The notes under the pieces: generated by a model
The model's input: the letters and a program-made list of their open reading frames with translations, nothing else
What the model was told of the DNA's origin: nothing
The model's database searches: none
From: Callorhinus ursinus
Taxonomy: Eukaryota > Chordata > Mammalia > Carnivora > Otariidae
DNA: 64,000 bases
NCBI RefSeq assembly: GCF_003265705.1
Contig: NW_020312827.1
Location: forward strand, 16,368,182-16,432,181
Direction of reading: 5' to 3'
In this document: positions 47,475-61,351 of the stretch, piece by piece
Numbering within the stretch: position 1 is the first letter of the stretch
Layout of the letters: each line of letters begins with the position of its first letter
Program-made: the position numbers and the translations under genes

Positions 47475-49125
47475 CAAAAATATGTATTTCAACGATTTCT
47501 CTGTATGTACCCCATTGTGTTCTCTAACATCAATTCCATGAAAAAAAATCTGTGTGTTTTGCAATATTTGCAACATCACATTTCAAAACATTTTTATTAT
47601 ATTTGTAATACATTAGCAGATTTTTACAACATCCATGGGATATCAACAGTGAGAGACATTCTAATCATGACTGGTGAGATAATTGGCAGGGATAAATGTT
47701 TGGCAGGTTTGAAATTTAGACTTACATATCAGATGTTCAGAAATATGATTTTCCTAACTTTCTAGTAGGTAAATGTAATTAATTCTCCATGTTACTAATG
47801 GTAGAAAAGTCAATATCAAGCCATTTTAAGAAACCTAAAAATGCTAAGTTTAATTTACAGTTATTTTTGCAAAAATATTAATAAAATTTAATGTATTTTT
47901 TTCTCCAATTCCCTTACCTATCTCCCTAAGGGTGATCAATTTTACTGGAATGAGTGGCTGGTATTCTCTGAAGGGAGAAGGAAGAGGGGTAGAAAATACA
48001 TATTTTTCTGGTACCAGTTTTTATGCCATCCTATGTTCTCTCCAGACTGCTTCTTTGTACCTCTTTCCATTGGAGGACTGTGCAGGCATCAGCTGAGGAG
48101 TGGTTCATCCTGTCCCGTCTTCAAGCATACTGCACCGTTATCAGCTACGGATATCCATGGTTAGTGCCTTGACTTCCCAGAAGTGAGTGAGAGCCATGTC
48201 TTCTGTGTCCTCCTCGGCCCATCCTTTCTAGACCATGCTCCCTCTCAGCACTTCCAAGGACCCCACATTTCCAGGAAATCCTTGACTACACTTTCCTCAT
48301 ACAAGGTTAAGGTATGCATAATTTTTTTTGAGACTATTCACTTAGACAATCTAGAACCTTATTTATCACTAAGATGTCAGGTTATTCTGTGACTTGGTGA
48401 TTATCAAGATTTCTGAGAAGCTTATAGTCTTCTGAAAAACACAAATGGAAAGCATTAACACTCTGACCCCTGAGTTTAGCCTGTAAGGGGCAAGACAAAA
48501 TTTCCCTTCTTAGGGGCTCATCTAGGTACAACTATTCCTTTATAATTTTTTTCTTTATAAAGAATTCTTTTATAAATATTCCTTTATATTGGATGATAAT
48601 TGAAAAGGTCAAAACCAGTGTTGTTTTTGTTTTGCTTTGTTTTACTTTAAAATATATTTTAAATATTTTGAAAATTTAGATTAATTATTTTTTTATTTTA
48701 ATGATTTATTTTAACATTCCTGTCATTAGCCTACAGTCCCCTTTTTCTAGTAGATGGATTTTATACAATTTTATAAGTAGAGAGTGAATCAGTATATTTA
48801 CTTAAATTTTTGCTTTTTTGAATTTAAAATATAAATTATGAGGCATAAATAGTCTGGAAAACACAAGTTTAGGAGAGCAGAATATTTTAAATATAATTTA
48901 TTTTTCTTAAAAATTTACCTAACTCTGCTATCTTAAATATACAATTCAGTGTAATTTTACACATGAGGCATCCATTTTGACAATCAAATTTATTCTTATT
49001 CTTATGAATGCTGTCTGTTTTGCTAACATTCAAGTCTGGGGTATTAGATAAATGAATGCAATAATAAAATTAATTGCAGATATCTGGAATTTGTGTTTTC
49101 TTTTAAAGAAAAAAGTCTGTCAAGA
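47475..49125. other. Unassigned sequence
   Basis: 48000-48420 is less AT-rich and could be an unrecognised old repeat. The remainder is AT-rich. Confidence 0.4.
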
Positions 49126-49129
49126 ATAC

Positions 49130-49800
49130 AAAGAGTGACAGAAGTATTTAAGTGCTATTTCATATTTCATTCAAATTTGAAGATCTACTTGTTTTTCCTA
49201 TGGCTCTTCTGCAATATGTTTGAAGCAACATTATTCAGCACATTATGTTTTGGCAATTCTTTGTAGGTTCCATTTTTTATTGATATAAAATGACTTATCA
49301 TTGTCCTTTTCAGTAGTTTTTGCTTTGAATTTCATTTCATTTGACATCGATATTGAATTGGAACTCTTAGTGATATTATGTTTTCATGTGCTTATTGTCT
49401 TTTCTTTCACTTTTGACACTTTTTTTTAAAGATTTTATTTATTTATTTAATTGACAGAGAGAGAGAGAGAGAGAGTGAGAGAGGGAACACAAGCAGGGGG
49501 AGTGGGAGAGGGAGAAGCAGGCTTCCTGCTGAGCAGGGAGCCCAATGTGGGACTCAGTCCTAGGACCCTGGGATCATGACCTGAGCCGAAGGCAGTCGCT
49601 TAACCAACTGAACCATCCAAGTGCCCCTCACTTTTAACAGTTTTTTTCAATGATTTTATTTTATTTCTATAAATGACATGGCATTATTTTTTTTCATTCT
49701 TATATGAATTTTATTATGGGAACTTTTAATCCATTTATATTTATTATTTTGCCTGATATATTTGATCTTTCATGATCTCTCTTTTTTTCTACTTAAGCAT
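49130..49800 (-). mobile_element. Old antisense L1 fragment, split by SINECs
   Basis: The stretch tgctttgaatttcatttcatttgacatcga near 49321 and following AT-rich sequence resemble reversed L1 ORF2 N-terminal/inter-ORF sequence. Diverged, and interrupted by SINECs at 49419 and 49824. Confidence 0.4.
49419..49627 (-). mobile_element. SINEC, antisense
   Basis: Tail taaagattttatttatttat, (GA)n tract, body, head accatccaagtgcccc. TSD tcacttttgaca (49407-49418) and tcacttttaaca (49628-49639). Confidence 0.95.
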
Positions 49801-49823
49801 TTGTTGTAAAAGCTTCAAATTTT

Positions 49824-50017
49824 TTTTCAAAGATTTTATTTATTTATTTGAGAGAGAGAGAATGAGAGAGATAGAGAGCACGAGAGGGAAGAGGGTCAGA
49901 GGGAGAAGCAGACTCCCCGCTGAGCAGGGAGCCCGATGTGGGACTCGATCCTGGAACTCCAGGATCATGACCTGAGCCGAAGGCAGTTGCTTAACCAACT
50001 GAGCCACCCAGGCGCCC
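49824..50017 (-). mobile_element. SINEC, antisense, second of a close pair
   Basis: Subfamily with gagggaagagggtcagaggg, as at 16034 and 61352. Head gccacccaggcgccc. TSD aaaagcttcaaatttt (49808-49823) and aaaaacttcaaatttt (50018-50033). Confidence 0.96.
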
Positions 50018-50034
50018 AAAAACTTCAAATTTTA

Positions 50035-51085
50035 CAACAAACACTTGATGTGTCAATGCCCAACTGCAGCTTACCTTCCACTATCTTCTCTCACAGTTGT
50101 ATTGCTATTAGATGTGAACTCTCCTGTAGCAATGCCTTCAGCTTTATGTAGCCTGTGCCAACAAGTGTAAGTTGAGAGTGAGTGTAACAGCTGGGTTTGG
50201 TGTAATGGTATCTTTGTACTTCCCAGGAAACACAAGTATATTTAATTAATGTTTCTAGATCAATGACCCATAACCATCTCATAGAAATAGAATCATCTGG
50301 AAAATCCGCACCAAAAAAAAAAAAAAAAGACATGTATAGTGTTCCCCCAACCACCAAGATGAGGATTTAATTGCTCTGAAATGAGATCTGAATGTGATTA
50401 TTATTGAAAACTTCCTCAGGCGATCTATGTGCAGCCAAGGATGAGTAACCCCTCCCCTTCTGTCTCTGCCCTACCCGTTCTTCCCACTCACTCCAAGCTC
50501 TGGAATTGATCCCTTCTCCTGTTGTAACTCATGTGCTTTTCTACAATGCTATCTGCTGAATAATATCTTTCCCAAATTCTTCAGCCCCTCAGGCCTAAAT
50601 ATGTTATCTTTCCTTAATTTCCAGCTCTGCTATCAATTTTTCTATTTTTATATAGTCATTTCAGTATTTCAATGAGAATTCTGAAAAAAAGTGGGGTGTG
50701 CAGATTTAAAATCCTGGGTTTAGTTTTCATTCAGAACCAAGTCTCAATCTAGAAGTCTTACTGATTGTTGTTTGATGATGCTCTAAGGGTTCTGATAATA
50801 GAAACATACTTCCAGTGATATTTGTGCCAAGATAGTAATGACTAAACATCCAAAGATTAAATTAGATATGAAAGAAAAATGATATGTGTGCATATATGAT
50901 AATGTGCCTTTTATATGAAGAAATCATAAAATAAAATCTGTGCACTTTAGAACATAATTTTTATAGAAAAATATCTATAATTGTTCTAGAGGGATTTAGT
51001 TTGAATTTTGACAATAATAATGCAGATAATAACAGTCTAAAAGCTTTTATTGATTTAAATTGAAGAAAAATAGTTCTTAAATTCC
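50035..51085. other. Unassigned sequence
   Basis: A run of 16 A near 50313. No element assigned. Confidence 0.4.
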
Positions 51086-51087
51086 CA

Positions 51088-51088
51088 A

Positions 51089-51122
<34 letters not shown>
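51088..51122. repeat. (AAT)n microsatellite
   Basis: About eleven uninterrupted aat units. Confidence 0.97.
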
Positions 51123-51300
51123 TACTGAGTAATTGTTATATGTAAGGCCATGTTTTAAATCCTTAAGGTAATATAATTATGTGAGTTATTTTTATTAAAT
51201 GTTGAAGAAACAAAGAGCTTAAATTATTTGCTTGAGGTCACAGTGTTGGACCCAGGCAGAGAAGTTCTTATACCAATGATTTTAGCCATTATGATACTGT
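51110..51300 (-). mobile_element. MIR SINE, antisense
   Basis: ttgaagaaacaaagagcttaaattatttgcttgaggtcac is a decayed MIR core, with tagccattatgatactgtg at the tRNA side. Confidence 0.45.
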
Positions 51301-51304
51301 GTGT

Positions 51305-52800
51305 TGCATAAGTGATCTTTATTTTCCTCATTATATCTTTGGTTTTTGTTGTTGACATTTTACTGTAATAAATGGCTATTATTATTAACCACAACAAAAT
51401 GTTAATAATAGTTAAGAACAAGTTTTAGCCCCAAACAATTATTACAAGCATTTATGTGAGCTCTAAGCAATGTTAAAACATTTGTCAAGTTCATTTGAGA
51501 TTCTTTATGTGAAAATGACACATACACATTTCTCTGAGACAAAAAAGGAAACATCTTTTCCATTACTATCCCAGGTGGTATTTATTTCTCTCTGCTTTTT
51601 GAAGGTTTCCTCTGCGTCTAGATTACTTAGGATGATGGAATTGTACCCAACTCTTGATGGATAGCTTAGTGTACCCAGTTTAGGGAGAGCAGATTTCTGT
51701 TGACTGCTGTTTTTCTTAGAAAATTCCCCAGATTTTTTTTTAAATATAAGTACATGAATACATATGTATTATATAACAGTGAACAATGGTGGCTTGGTCA
51801 ATAGCATCTTGGTCAACACAATCCAATTTTATAGGGTTGTTCCATGACTTAGTTAATATCCTCCTCCAACTTCTCTTTCTGACAAGAAAGCATTCATAAC
51901 ACAATCAAAGGCTCAATTTTAGTTTTATGGAAAATTAATTAAACTTACCAAATATTAATTAACTGTTAATTTTCAAGGAATAGAGATAATCATTTTTTTT
52001 AATATTTCCCAGACAACCAAATTCCAGGGTGGCAACAGTCTATGGCTTGGACCATTTGATGTGAATGTTCAGCATGTTTGGCAAGCAAATAAAAGTTCAG
52101 GCCTTTATTAAGAGAGATAATTACTTCTATCTTAAATGTGTGTTTTGGAGCAGCTGGGAGTAGAAAAGGAGTGACAAATTGACAATTAAGATAAAACTAA
52201 AAGTTTTATGTCAATTCTAACCAACCTTTTATTTAAATATGCATCTGTGGAACACCTGCCAGGTGTTAAGTGCTGTGCTTGGTATCATTGATTGGCGTTA
52301 GTAAGATAAAGTCTCTGTTCTAAAAGAGTTCATCATCTTGTAGGAACAAATGACTCACTAATGGACAAATTATAGCTATACATGATATGATAACAGGGTG
52401 TTTAAACACTGTTGTGAGGAAGCACAGAGGCCAGAGCTGCTACCTCTACCTAGAAACAGTGAAGAATAGTGTGAATATTAGGATAGGGTACTGAACATGC
52501 CCACCACTAACACTGGCAGGATATAGAGCTAGAGAACAAGTGGAGGTGTATATACAAAATATCTAAATATTTGAAAGTTATTATTCAAAGTAACAAGCTG
52601 TTAAAATGTATTTTGCAATGTGTTCAGAAAACATAATAGCAAATATGTGTACAGCTATGGTATGTATATGACAATCAGTCAAATAAAACAATCACTATTA
52701 CTGCATTTGTCTTGGTGTCTTAGTACAATTACAATTGCACTGGTCTAAGCCAACGGTGTTCTAATGGGTAATAAAATGTATATGTGAGACATGGAGGAGT
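51305..52800. other. Mostly unassigned sequence
   Basis: 52245-52400 (acacctgccaggtgttaag, gtgctgtgcttgg, atgacagggtg-like end) resembles a mammal-wide ancient repeat, family uncertain. Confidence 0.4.
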
Positions 52801-52804
52801 GTAT

Positions 52805-53165
52805 ATTTTGTAGTAGCTTTCTATACTGCATAATAAATTACCACAAACTTTGCAGCATAAAACCACACAAATGTATTATTTCATAATTTACTTCAGGTCA
52901 GGAGTCTGGTCACTGGTTAGTTGGGTCCTCTGCTCCATCTCACTATGCTGAAATTGGGTGCTACAGGATGATGAATTCATTTGAGGCTCACAACACCCTT
53001 TCAATTTCACTATTGTTGGCAGAATTCAGTTCCTTGTGGTTGTAGGACTGAGGTTCCTGTTTTCTTGCTTCCTCTTAACCTGAGGTCATTCTTAGCTCCT
53101 AACATCCTCTTGCCAATACTGTCTACCAATATAAAGTTATATGTCAGGAGAATGGGAATATAACC
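52805..53165 (-). mobile_element. MaLR/MLT-like LTR, antisense
   Basis: The plus strand starts ctgcataataaattaccacaaac and aaaaccacacaaatgtatta, then tcaggtcaggagtc and tgttggcagaattcagttcc. This is the reversed 3' half of a MaLR-type LTR. Diverged. Confidence 0.45.
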
Positions 53166-53169
53166 AAAT

Positions 53170-55790
53170 GCTTTAAAGTAAGAGACTAAATGGTACATTA
53201 GGATTTAGGGAACACGTTATTGGATTTTTAATGCAAAATAAGAATGCTCATAAAACTCTCAAAGTTGAGGAAGAATGTCTCCAAGATGCCCCAAGAGAAA
53301 GTTTTCACTGAAAGTGAGGTATCAAAAATATAAGTTCATAGAAAGGAAGTTAATCAACATATTTTATTTTTCATGAGTTATAGTCTCCCTATGACCAATT
53401 TGCTTTACTTTTTCCTCATGCTAAGCCTGCTAAAGTAAAACAAACACTAGTAATTATTTTCCATAGCTATATTTTATTTTTTGCATGTTTTTGCCCACAT
53501 AACCATTCTAAAACAGATTGTTTATTTCCACATGAAAGTAAAATGAATCTGAATTTTCCCAGAAAACAAGGTAAGCTCACAAAATTAACCTGAAACATCA
53601 TCTAGTAAACGTTCAACCATTATTATACTGAATGCTTTAAAATTAATTTAGAAATGTCTCTTAGGATTTATGGAGCAAAAACATTCAGCCTATCATATTT
53701 TGCCTTTCTCATTAGTATTTTTACCACATCAAGGAGCTATATTGATTCCTCAGTTAAAAAGTGGGAAAAACTCAAGTGAAAGTGGATGTGTCCAAATAGG
53801 TACAGCATATTAATTGGTTGACTGATGATGGGTATTTACCAGTTGATGGGTTACACTTTGATATTTGTAAACTTTAATTCAGCCTGAATAGGTGCAATTC
53901 TTTTAAAGTAGGCCATGATATTATAGACACTAAAACTGTCAGATTTGATGAAAAAGAAATGTGGCCTGTGCTGTTGGCCTATTAATGGCTCTGCCATATA
54001 CTTGATGTCCTACACTTCTCTCCAGTATTTCATTTAATAATGCACACAGTGAGTGAGATAATAAATGCACATTCTTCTGGAGCTCAATGCAGGAGGCCCC
54101 TATAGAACATCTATTTATAAACACCTTTGGTCCTCCCAGGCAAAGGTTGAAGCCAATTTATAACAAAATTTCACCTACATCTCTCAGATATAAGCTGGAG
54201 GTCAGCAACAGAGAACACAGTGGCCATGACAACTAAAAGATCTAATAAACATCTATATGAATGTTTGAAAAGATTACAGAGCAATCTTTTCTGACCTGGA
54301 CTCCATGGTTGAAAATGTTGAGCTGTGATTATCAGACTCTCATTACAAAATTCACCAAGTAGGAAAGTCTAAGATTTAAAGTCATTAGGTCATCTTTGTT
54401 CTATTAATATTCCTTCTGATTTCATGATTGAAGAAGCTTATTTCGTTAAAATTGAATAAATGTTATATTGTACCTTAATGCAATTTTTTAAAAATGCCCA
54501 CTTCTGGAATTTAAAGATTGACATATATAGCTAGAGATTTTATTTTCATTACAACCTTGTATGACACTTTTGTTGTTATATTTACACTATTTTTCCCTGA
54601 AGTCAACATAAATTTCTTAGAAATGGAATATATGAAGATGGAGTATAAGTATTTTTGTCTGAGTTTTTGAAGTACTGTTTGTGTCACAATCATTATCATA
54701 TTTCAGTTTATGAAGTACATTATAACTAAGCCATTTAAGGAGGTTATTGATTATAACCCACAATTCATTCAGTCTGACCAGTAGCATAATAACTCCACAA
54801 AAACTAATTAGAAGTTGTGAAAGAACAAAAAGGCTTTCAATAACTTTTTTTATTTTCCTGTCCAGTCTTGTAGCGCCACGTGACAACTGAATGTCAAAGA
54901 AGGGAAAACATATGTACACAATATGGTGGAGACAGATCTCCACGGAACTGAGACTGGAGTGTTTTCAAGCTGATAGGCAATTTTGTATGTTTGCCTCTAA
55001 CACCGTCGAATCCAAATTCAGATTCCATATTTCAAAAAAATTACACAGGCTATCTTATTTCTAATTTAATTTTAATTTTGTATTCTACTTTCCCTTAAAT
55101 ATTTAAGCAATATTCATTGAAAATAACATTACTAAATGCTGGCAAAATAAGTGGACCCAAGATGTCAACGATCTATGTTTGAGCACCTCACATTCTGATC
55201 CTTTGTGGAATTTGCTTTGGGTGGTAAATGCTCAGTCAGTCCATCCTTGTGCTCATTATCACATGTAATATAAGTATGTTGTCAGCTCCCATAGCTGTGT
55301 AACAAACTGATGTGTAAAGTTTCCTCATATTGTGATGCTTTTTTACATATCACCTTCTTGCATGAGTTTTTTATGACACCAGCATTATTTTTTCCCATCT
55401 TTGACCCATCTTATTTTTTACTTAGTGTTCTAATGCAATTTGTCCCCCCCCTTTTTTTTTTAATTTGTCTACCTAGCCTCATAAAAGTCCTAATAGAATC
55501 TGAACGCTAAGCCTCCAAGTGAAGCCCAAAATCCCGTGAAAGCTGATTCTTGGCAGTTAGTAGGGTCAGGTAAGAGACCAAAACAGATGATCTGGACATG
55601 AATATTGAATCTGCAGCCAGTTGCCAAAAACAAAGATTTATCGGGACTATTTAGAATTTTTGTAGTGGGGTAATTTCAAGACAGTGGTCCCAGTAGAATC
55701 ATTGATAGTTTCCAAGATTCAGTGTCAGTGTCACTGTAACAATAAACCAGACTGCTCTTGTGGCATGACTTGAAGGGTTACTGCAGCACT
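53170..55790. other. Long unassigned stretch
   Basis: No repeat family recognised. A tract of eight C then ten or more T at 55444-55461 is flanked by aatttgtc on both sides, an 8-bp match. Confidence 0.4.
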
Positions 55791-55795
55791 CCAAG

Positions 55796-55910
55796 TAGAG
55801 TGACCACTCTTTCCAGTTTGCCCAGGACTGAGGGATTTCCTTGGACACGGGACATTCAGAGCTAAAACTGGTAGAGTCCCAGACAAACCAGGATGAGTTG
55901 GTCCTCCCAC
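55796..55910. mobile_element. Small palindromic MITE-like element
   Basis: Left arm gaccactctttccagtttgc then ccaggactg. The right arm agtcccagacaaaccaggatgagttggtc pairs with it imperfectly when reversed. About 115 bp with a short centre. Looks like a short non-autonomous DNA element. Confidence 0.55.
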
Positions 55911-55914
55911 ATCC

Positions 55915-57560
55915 AACACCTCTAGTTTCTTTCTCAATTTCTGATATTGGTTCTTCAATCTTCCAAGGGATTCTGTGACCTATCTCAGTTCTATCCTAAA
56001 AAACATTTCCTGTTCAAATTAGCATGAGTCTGTTTCTGATTTCATCATTACAGAACACTGATTGGTATAGAAATCATCACAGGGTGTGAGTCGTGGGCAA
56101 GAAAACTTCAGGGAAATCAGATAATCAGGTATTGGTTATCTGGCTTAGTGAAAATTCATTTAATATTCAGAGCAGGGATATTAGGTGGAAGAGTAAGTTG
56201 AATTCTCACTGGTGGTAGTCTGAAATGAAGTGCTCATTGAGGGTTGGCTTTGAGGAAAATGTGGTCACTGCTATAAGAAAAGTAGGAAGAACATGAAATG
56301 TGGAGAATTGAATGTGTAGTGGTTGCTGGGGATAGCACTGCATAGTTAAAAAAAAAAAAGAGAGAGCGCGAGATAACGGCATCCTGTGATCCTTGAATAC
56401 TGGGTAAGATAATAATAACTAAAACCTGGGAATTTTCCAGAACTCATGATAAAGGAACTAATTTTTAGCAGCTGCACAACTAAAATAATGAAAATCTAAA
56501 TGCCATGTTCAAACCTAAGTGCTGTTGTATTTTAAAATGAGTCAAATTCTGTCTCTCTTAATTTCTTCTGTGAAAGTAAAGATATTAATCAGAAAAGAAT
56601 GGGATCCTCAAGCAGAGCGATGGGGCACAATCACTGGATTTGCAATACTGCAATGCCCGATCCCCCTAAACTGCCTTTGTCCCCCAGAGAACATCTGCCT
56701 TCCTTAAAGATGCTTATGCCTTCCTCAGCTTATGGAATTATTATGCAACACAAAAGGAATTTTCTTCCTCAACACTCCTCCCCTTTTTATCCCTTTGTCT
56801 CCATTTCTATAACTAGAATCAGCTCCCAGTTTATCCAGGAAACAGAGCTTTACATAACAAAAAGTTAGTTAATTTAATTTATGATGCTGTGATGAGTATC
56901 GAAAATAGATCATGGGAGTACTTGATGAATAGGAAAAAAACCCAGTAATACTTAGATTAAGCTGACTTTAGCCACATGGGTGCACTTACCAAAAATTCTA
57001 GATACCATATGTTGCATTAGCAGCTAAAACCCAGACTGCACAGTGTCCCATGATAGCACTGAGATGACAAAAACCTATATAGATTCCAGAAGAAGGAATC
57101 CAAAGACTATGGTGATTAAAATAAATGAGTGAAATTTTCTTGTTTAGGCCTTCACTCAAGCAAACTGACTCACAAAGGACCTAGTAGATACCCTTACCCC
57201 AAGACCTTTTTAAACACATTAGGGAGGAGAGTGCAAGCATTTCTAAAAAAAATATTTTAGTAGCTGGTGGGAGAAGGGGCAGCTGAGATGATCTCCCTGG
57301 TAGAATGGGAATGCGAAGGTAGCAGAGTTGCAGAGGGCACAGACAGTAGAACTTTCAGAGGGAGTGTGGACGTCCCCCCACATTGACTGTGGATGTCTTG
57401 AGAGCAGAAGTCTGCCATAGTAATCTGAATGGTGCAAACTTCAGGGGTATTTGACAGTGCTTAATTGATCATAGGGGCTAAAGAGCAAAAACAGATGGGC
57501 ATTCCACTCACATCCTACTTGATTTTTATAACCAACCATGGTAAGGACTTGTGACATCTC
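55915..57560. other. Unassigned sequence
   Basis: Nothing recognised. A11 run and (GA) tract near 56349-56372. Confidence 0.4.
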
Positions 57561-57571
57561 ACCCAATTTCT

Positions 57572-57775
57572 TTTTTTTTTTTTAAAGATATTGTTTATTT
57601 ATTTATTTGACAGAGAGACAGAGAGCACAGGTAGGCAGAGGGGCAGGCAGAGGGAGAGGGAGAAGCAGGCTTTCTGCTGAGCAGAGAGCCCAATGCGGGG
57701 CTCGATCCCAGGATCATGGGATCATGACCTGAGCCGAAGGCAGTCGCTTAACCGACTGAGCCACCCAGGCGCCCC
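57572..57775 (-). mobile_element. SINEC, antisense
   Basis: T tail, aaagatattgtttatttatt, body, head gccacccaggcgcccc. TSD cccaatttct at 57562-57571 and 57776-57785. Confidence 0.95.
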
Positions 57776-57789
57776 CCCAATTTCTATTG

Positions 57790-60700
57790 TTAAATTATTT
57801 CATGGACTCACAGACTCTTCAATAAAGAAGCCTGATAACATTGAGGATGTTATTTTTACAATTGCAAATACTGCTAGTTCTGTAAATCTTCCTCCATAAG
57901 GAAAGAGACAGGGAAATAACTCAGAAAATTATGGATTTTTTTTTCCTGCCTATGGCCCTGAGCTTTTAATTGCTAGGTATATAGAAAGTCACCGTGATCC
58001 AGAGACACAACTTGTAAAGGGTAGTAATAAATGCCATTGTAATATTTGTTTGTATCATAATAGAGCCTGTAAGATCCAAATATTCACATGCTTAGTTTCC
58101 CAGTTCTTGAATGCATAGCTGAAATGTGTCCTTAGCAACAGACAGACTTCTACTTTAGCTTCCTGGACCACAAGTCTGTTTTGATAGGAAAGGTCATATG
58201 GAAGTCTCTGGAACTTCCTTTACATGTCAACATAAATAATAATAATTGCATTCCTACTGGAATCACAGTCATTACCACCACTATCAAAGATGTGAAATTT
58301 GCAAAGGCAGCGACATCCCTTCTAGTTCTCCAGCTCAGCGGGTGCAGGAGTAGATAAGTTTGGGAGACGAGTGGAGGACTATCAATGAACATAATCAGAT
58401 AAAGACTTCAATTAGAGCTGATGCTGCAAATGACTAAAACCTCAATACCTGGCATGCACTTATTGATCTGAAGTGTGCTCTTTTCTCTCCATCTACTTTG
58501 CTGTCATTTTGAAGGAAGGTATACTTTTATTGTTTTGTCTCAGGATTCTCTCAGCCCTGTGGCTCTGAGACACAATTTAGTTGGGAGAGAACCTGACCGC
58601 TTCACAATCCATAGACCTGCCTCCAGGTCCACATCACTGAAAGTATCACATTAGTTAGACTTGGAGAACAAGAAGAGGCAGATATCTTAGACACCTTCAA
58701 GAGGGTGGGAGATAAAAATCCATGAAAATAGAGGAGTTTCCTGTTCTTGAAGTTTCTAGGGATCAGGTGATCTGGAATGTATCAGGATATTACCCAGAAG
58801 GTAAAGAACTCATTGCTTCCTCTTCTACCTCTTATCGTTATGTCATGGCTACTTGACTTTGGAGCCAAGATGTACCATATTTGGGTAAGCACATTTGTTA
58901 CATTTACCAGGTGACCAAAAATGCTGTCAACTGTGGGTGTGTCCCAAGACCAGAAAAGTATCTGCACCTGGTTTTGGCCAAAGTACAAGCAGCCCTTCTC
59001 CTTGACCCTTACAAACCAGACTATTTTATAACAGATCAAATTGCTGAATGAAGGCAGTAGAAAGGTTTTGAGATTATGGGGCAAAGCTATGCTTTCCCGG
59101 GCACACACTTTTCTTTGGAAACATAATTCTGGCTCTACTAGAGACTGTGTATATTACCATATAACCCAAGCTGTCTGCCATGAACTGGGTGCTTTCCTCC
59201 CCACCTCCCCAACCTGGTTAGTCTGATGCCCAGAAACAAATAAAGTAATGCATCCAACTGTGAAAGGAGAAGATGTCAATAACACTAGCCAATCAATCTA
59301 TCTATAACTTCATATGATATCAAAGAGAACTGCTAATTGTGAAGAAAAAGACAATTCCACCATTTGCAGAATGGCTGTAGTTGTTTCAGATACTGTGTTT
59401 TTTGTTGTGGTTTGGTTTGGCTTGGTTTTTGCTGTTGTTGCTTTGTCTTCTGCTTTTCTCTGTTCCTCCACATTCAAGGAACTGATAGACTATTTGGGAG
59501 GCACACTTTTTCCAGTCCGTTTACAGCTCTCTGAATTCTTCACAATAAGGCAAACAGAATTGCAAGAAATTATCTTGAAAAACTACAAAAGCCCTTGCCT
59601 CCGGAATGGAGAGTGGTGTGGGTAATGAAATGCAACAGCTTGGGGTTTTTGTGCCTTTCATGGAAGTATATAACCCGCTCCCTGAACTGTCATACATAAT
59701 TTGATACAAATGGGTTATCTGCCCTTTTGATTTAAACACAGAGCAGAACTGGCAGGAAAAAAAATATTAAGTCACCTGTAAGTTATTGAGAAGGTGGTCA
59801 GCTCTCTGGGAGTCAGGATAAAGGTAATTAGTTGGGAAGTCCACACTCTAATTTGCCTGAAGAGAAACAAATGAAAAAAATTATATACTCTGTGTGTGTG
59901 TATCTCTGTACGTGTGTTTACATTTTCAGCACGACTATTGCTTTAATCTGCCAAGATTCTGTTTTCTCTCTCTGACTTTGAGTAAAACCCAGGTGCCATT
60001 GCCAATACTGTAATACTTATTTAATAGGCAGCAGTGGGTGGCAGCCTTTTTTTTTTTTTTTTTTTTTTTAACCCGCTGAATTTCTCTTATTCTTTGCCAG
60101 GCAAAGCTTTCACCCCTTACATGCACTGAACTTTGCAGAACAAGTCAACTGTAAGGTGATTTTGCATGCCTCTTATTTTTTAGCTCCCAGTAATTTGCTC
60201 AACAAATAACAGAAAGCCCAGTTATTTGCTGCGAGCACGAAGGCCATTTCCTCCACTTGGAAATACAGGATTCATCACTTAGATCTCAAATCTGGAGGAT
60301 GCTGTTATTCTTTTTTCAACATTTTAATCTTTTTCTTTGACAGCTATAGTTACAATGTATTTTCATATTTCACCTTTTCTTTTGCAATTCCTTTTAATCA
60401 TCATGTTAAGAGCAAGGTATTTTGTATTTATTCTTTCATTCTAAACGTGTTGACAAATTCGTTTCTGTCTCCTAAAACTGAGCTTGTGGCAGAAAAACAT
60501 CCGTGTCTGTGTAAATTTTCCAAACTGAAAGCAATGATGTATTACATTTCAATAAAACTGAGAAATCCATTTGATGGGTGAGCATACCGACCTGTCAAAG
60601 GCTGTTTGAAAGATAGGTGTAGAATCTTGTAGAGTAGACCCTTGACATCTATGTAAACTCTTGAATCCATGGATTCCAACCCTATACTGTATTTTTAGAT

Positions 60701-61330
60701 GAAATTATATGTTAAAATATAACTTCAAAAGCACACATCCCCCTCAAAGGCAGCAACACTAGGAAAACAGAAACATATGAGATGCAGATGTGTTCCCTCT
60801 GGTAGCCTTATTGGATCTTCCTCGTGCTCAATCCCCTCCCCTGAGAACTTGTACTCTGCAGGCCACTACCCCTTCCCTCCCTCATCATTGCTGCCAACAC
60901 CTGCTACATTCACTCCAAACCAGCAAACCAGCCATATCGTGGCTGATGGTCCAAACCTTCTCCTTTCATTAGGGTGGCACTTAATATAATGCTGTTCTCT
61001 GACCTTTAATGGGAAAGGATAGGGTACATACTGCCCATGCCACTTATTCCCGTCTGTTTCAGTATAGTGAAATATAAAGTAGAAGATGTTCTTTCTCTTC
61101 TCTAAAATTTCTTTTTGCTAACACACACCATTCACATTATACCCTCTGCTCATATTTACTGGGAAAGTGAATCCTTCCCACCTTTGCCTGGCAGCTCAGG
61201 ATTAAAATTCATGTTTCAGGAAAATGGCAAATTACAAGCTGGTACAGACCTTGGAGGTGTCACATTACAGAAAAGAGGAATGGTAACTTTTCTCTATACT
61301 CCCTGGAATAAGTTTTTTACCACTTTATGA
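57790..61330. other. Longest stretch free of recognised repeats in the 3' third
   Basis: Includes a T run of about 21 at 60049-60069. 58430-59100 has unusual length of non-repetitive, mixed-composition sequence and may be an old proviral or unique segment. I could not identify it. No exon with convincing splice sites and frame was found. Confidence 0.4.
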
Positions 61331-61351
61331 TACAGATTGTTAGTAATTTCT

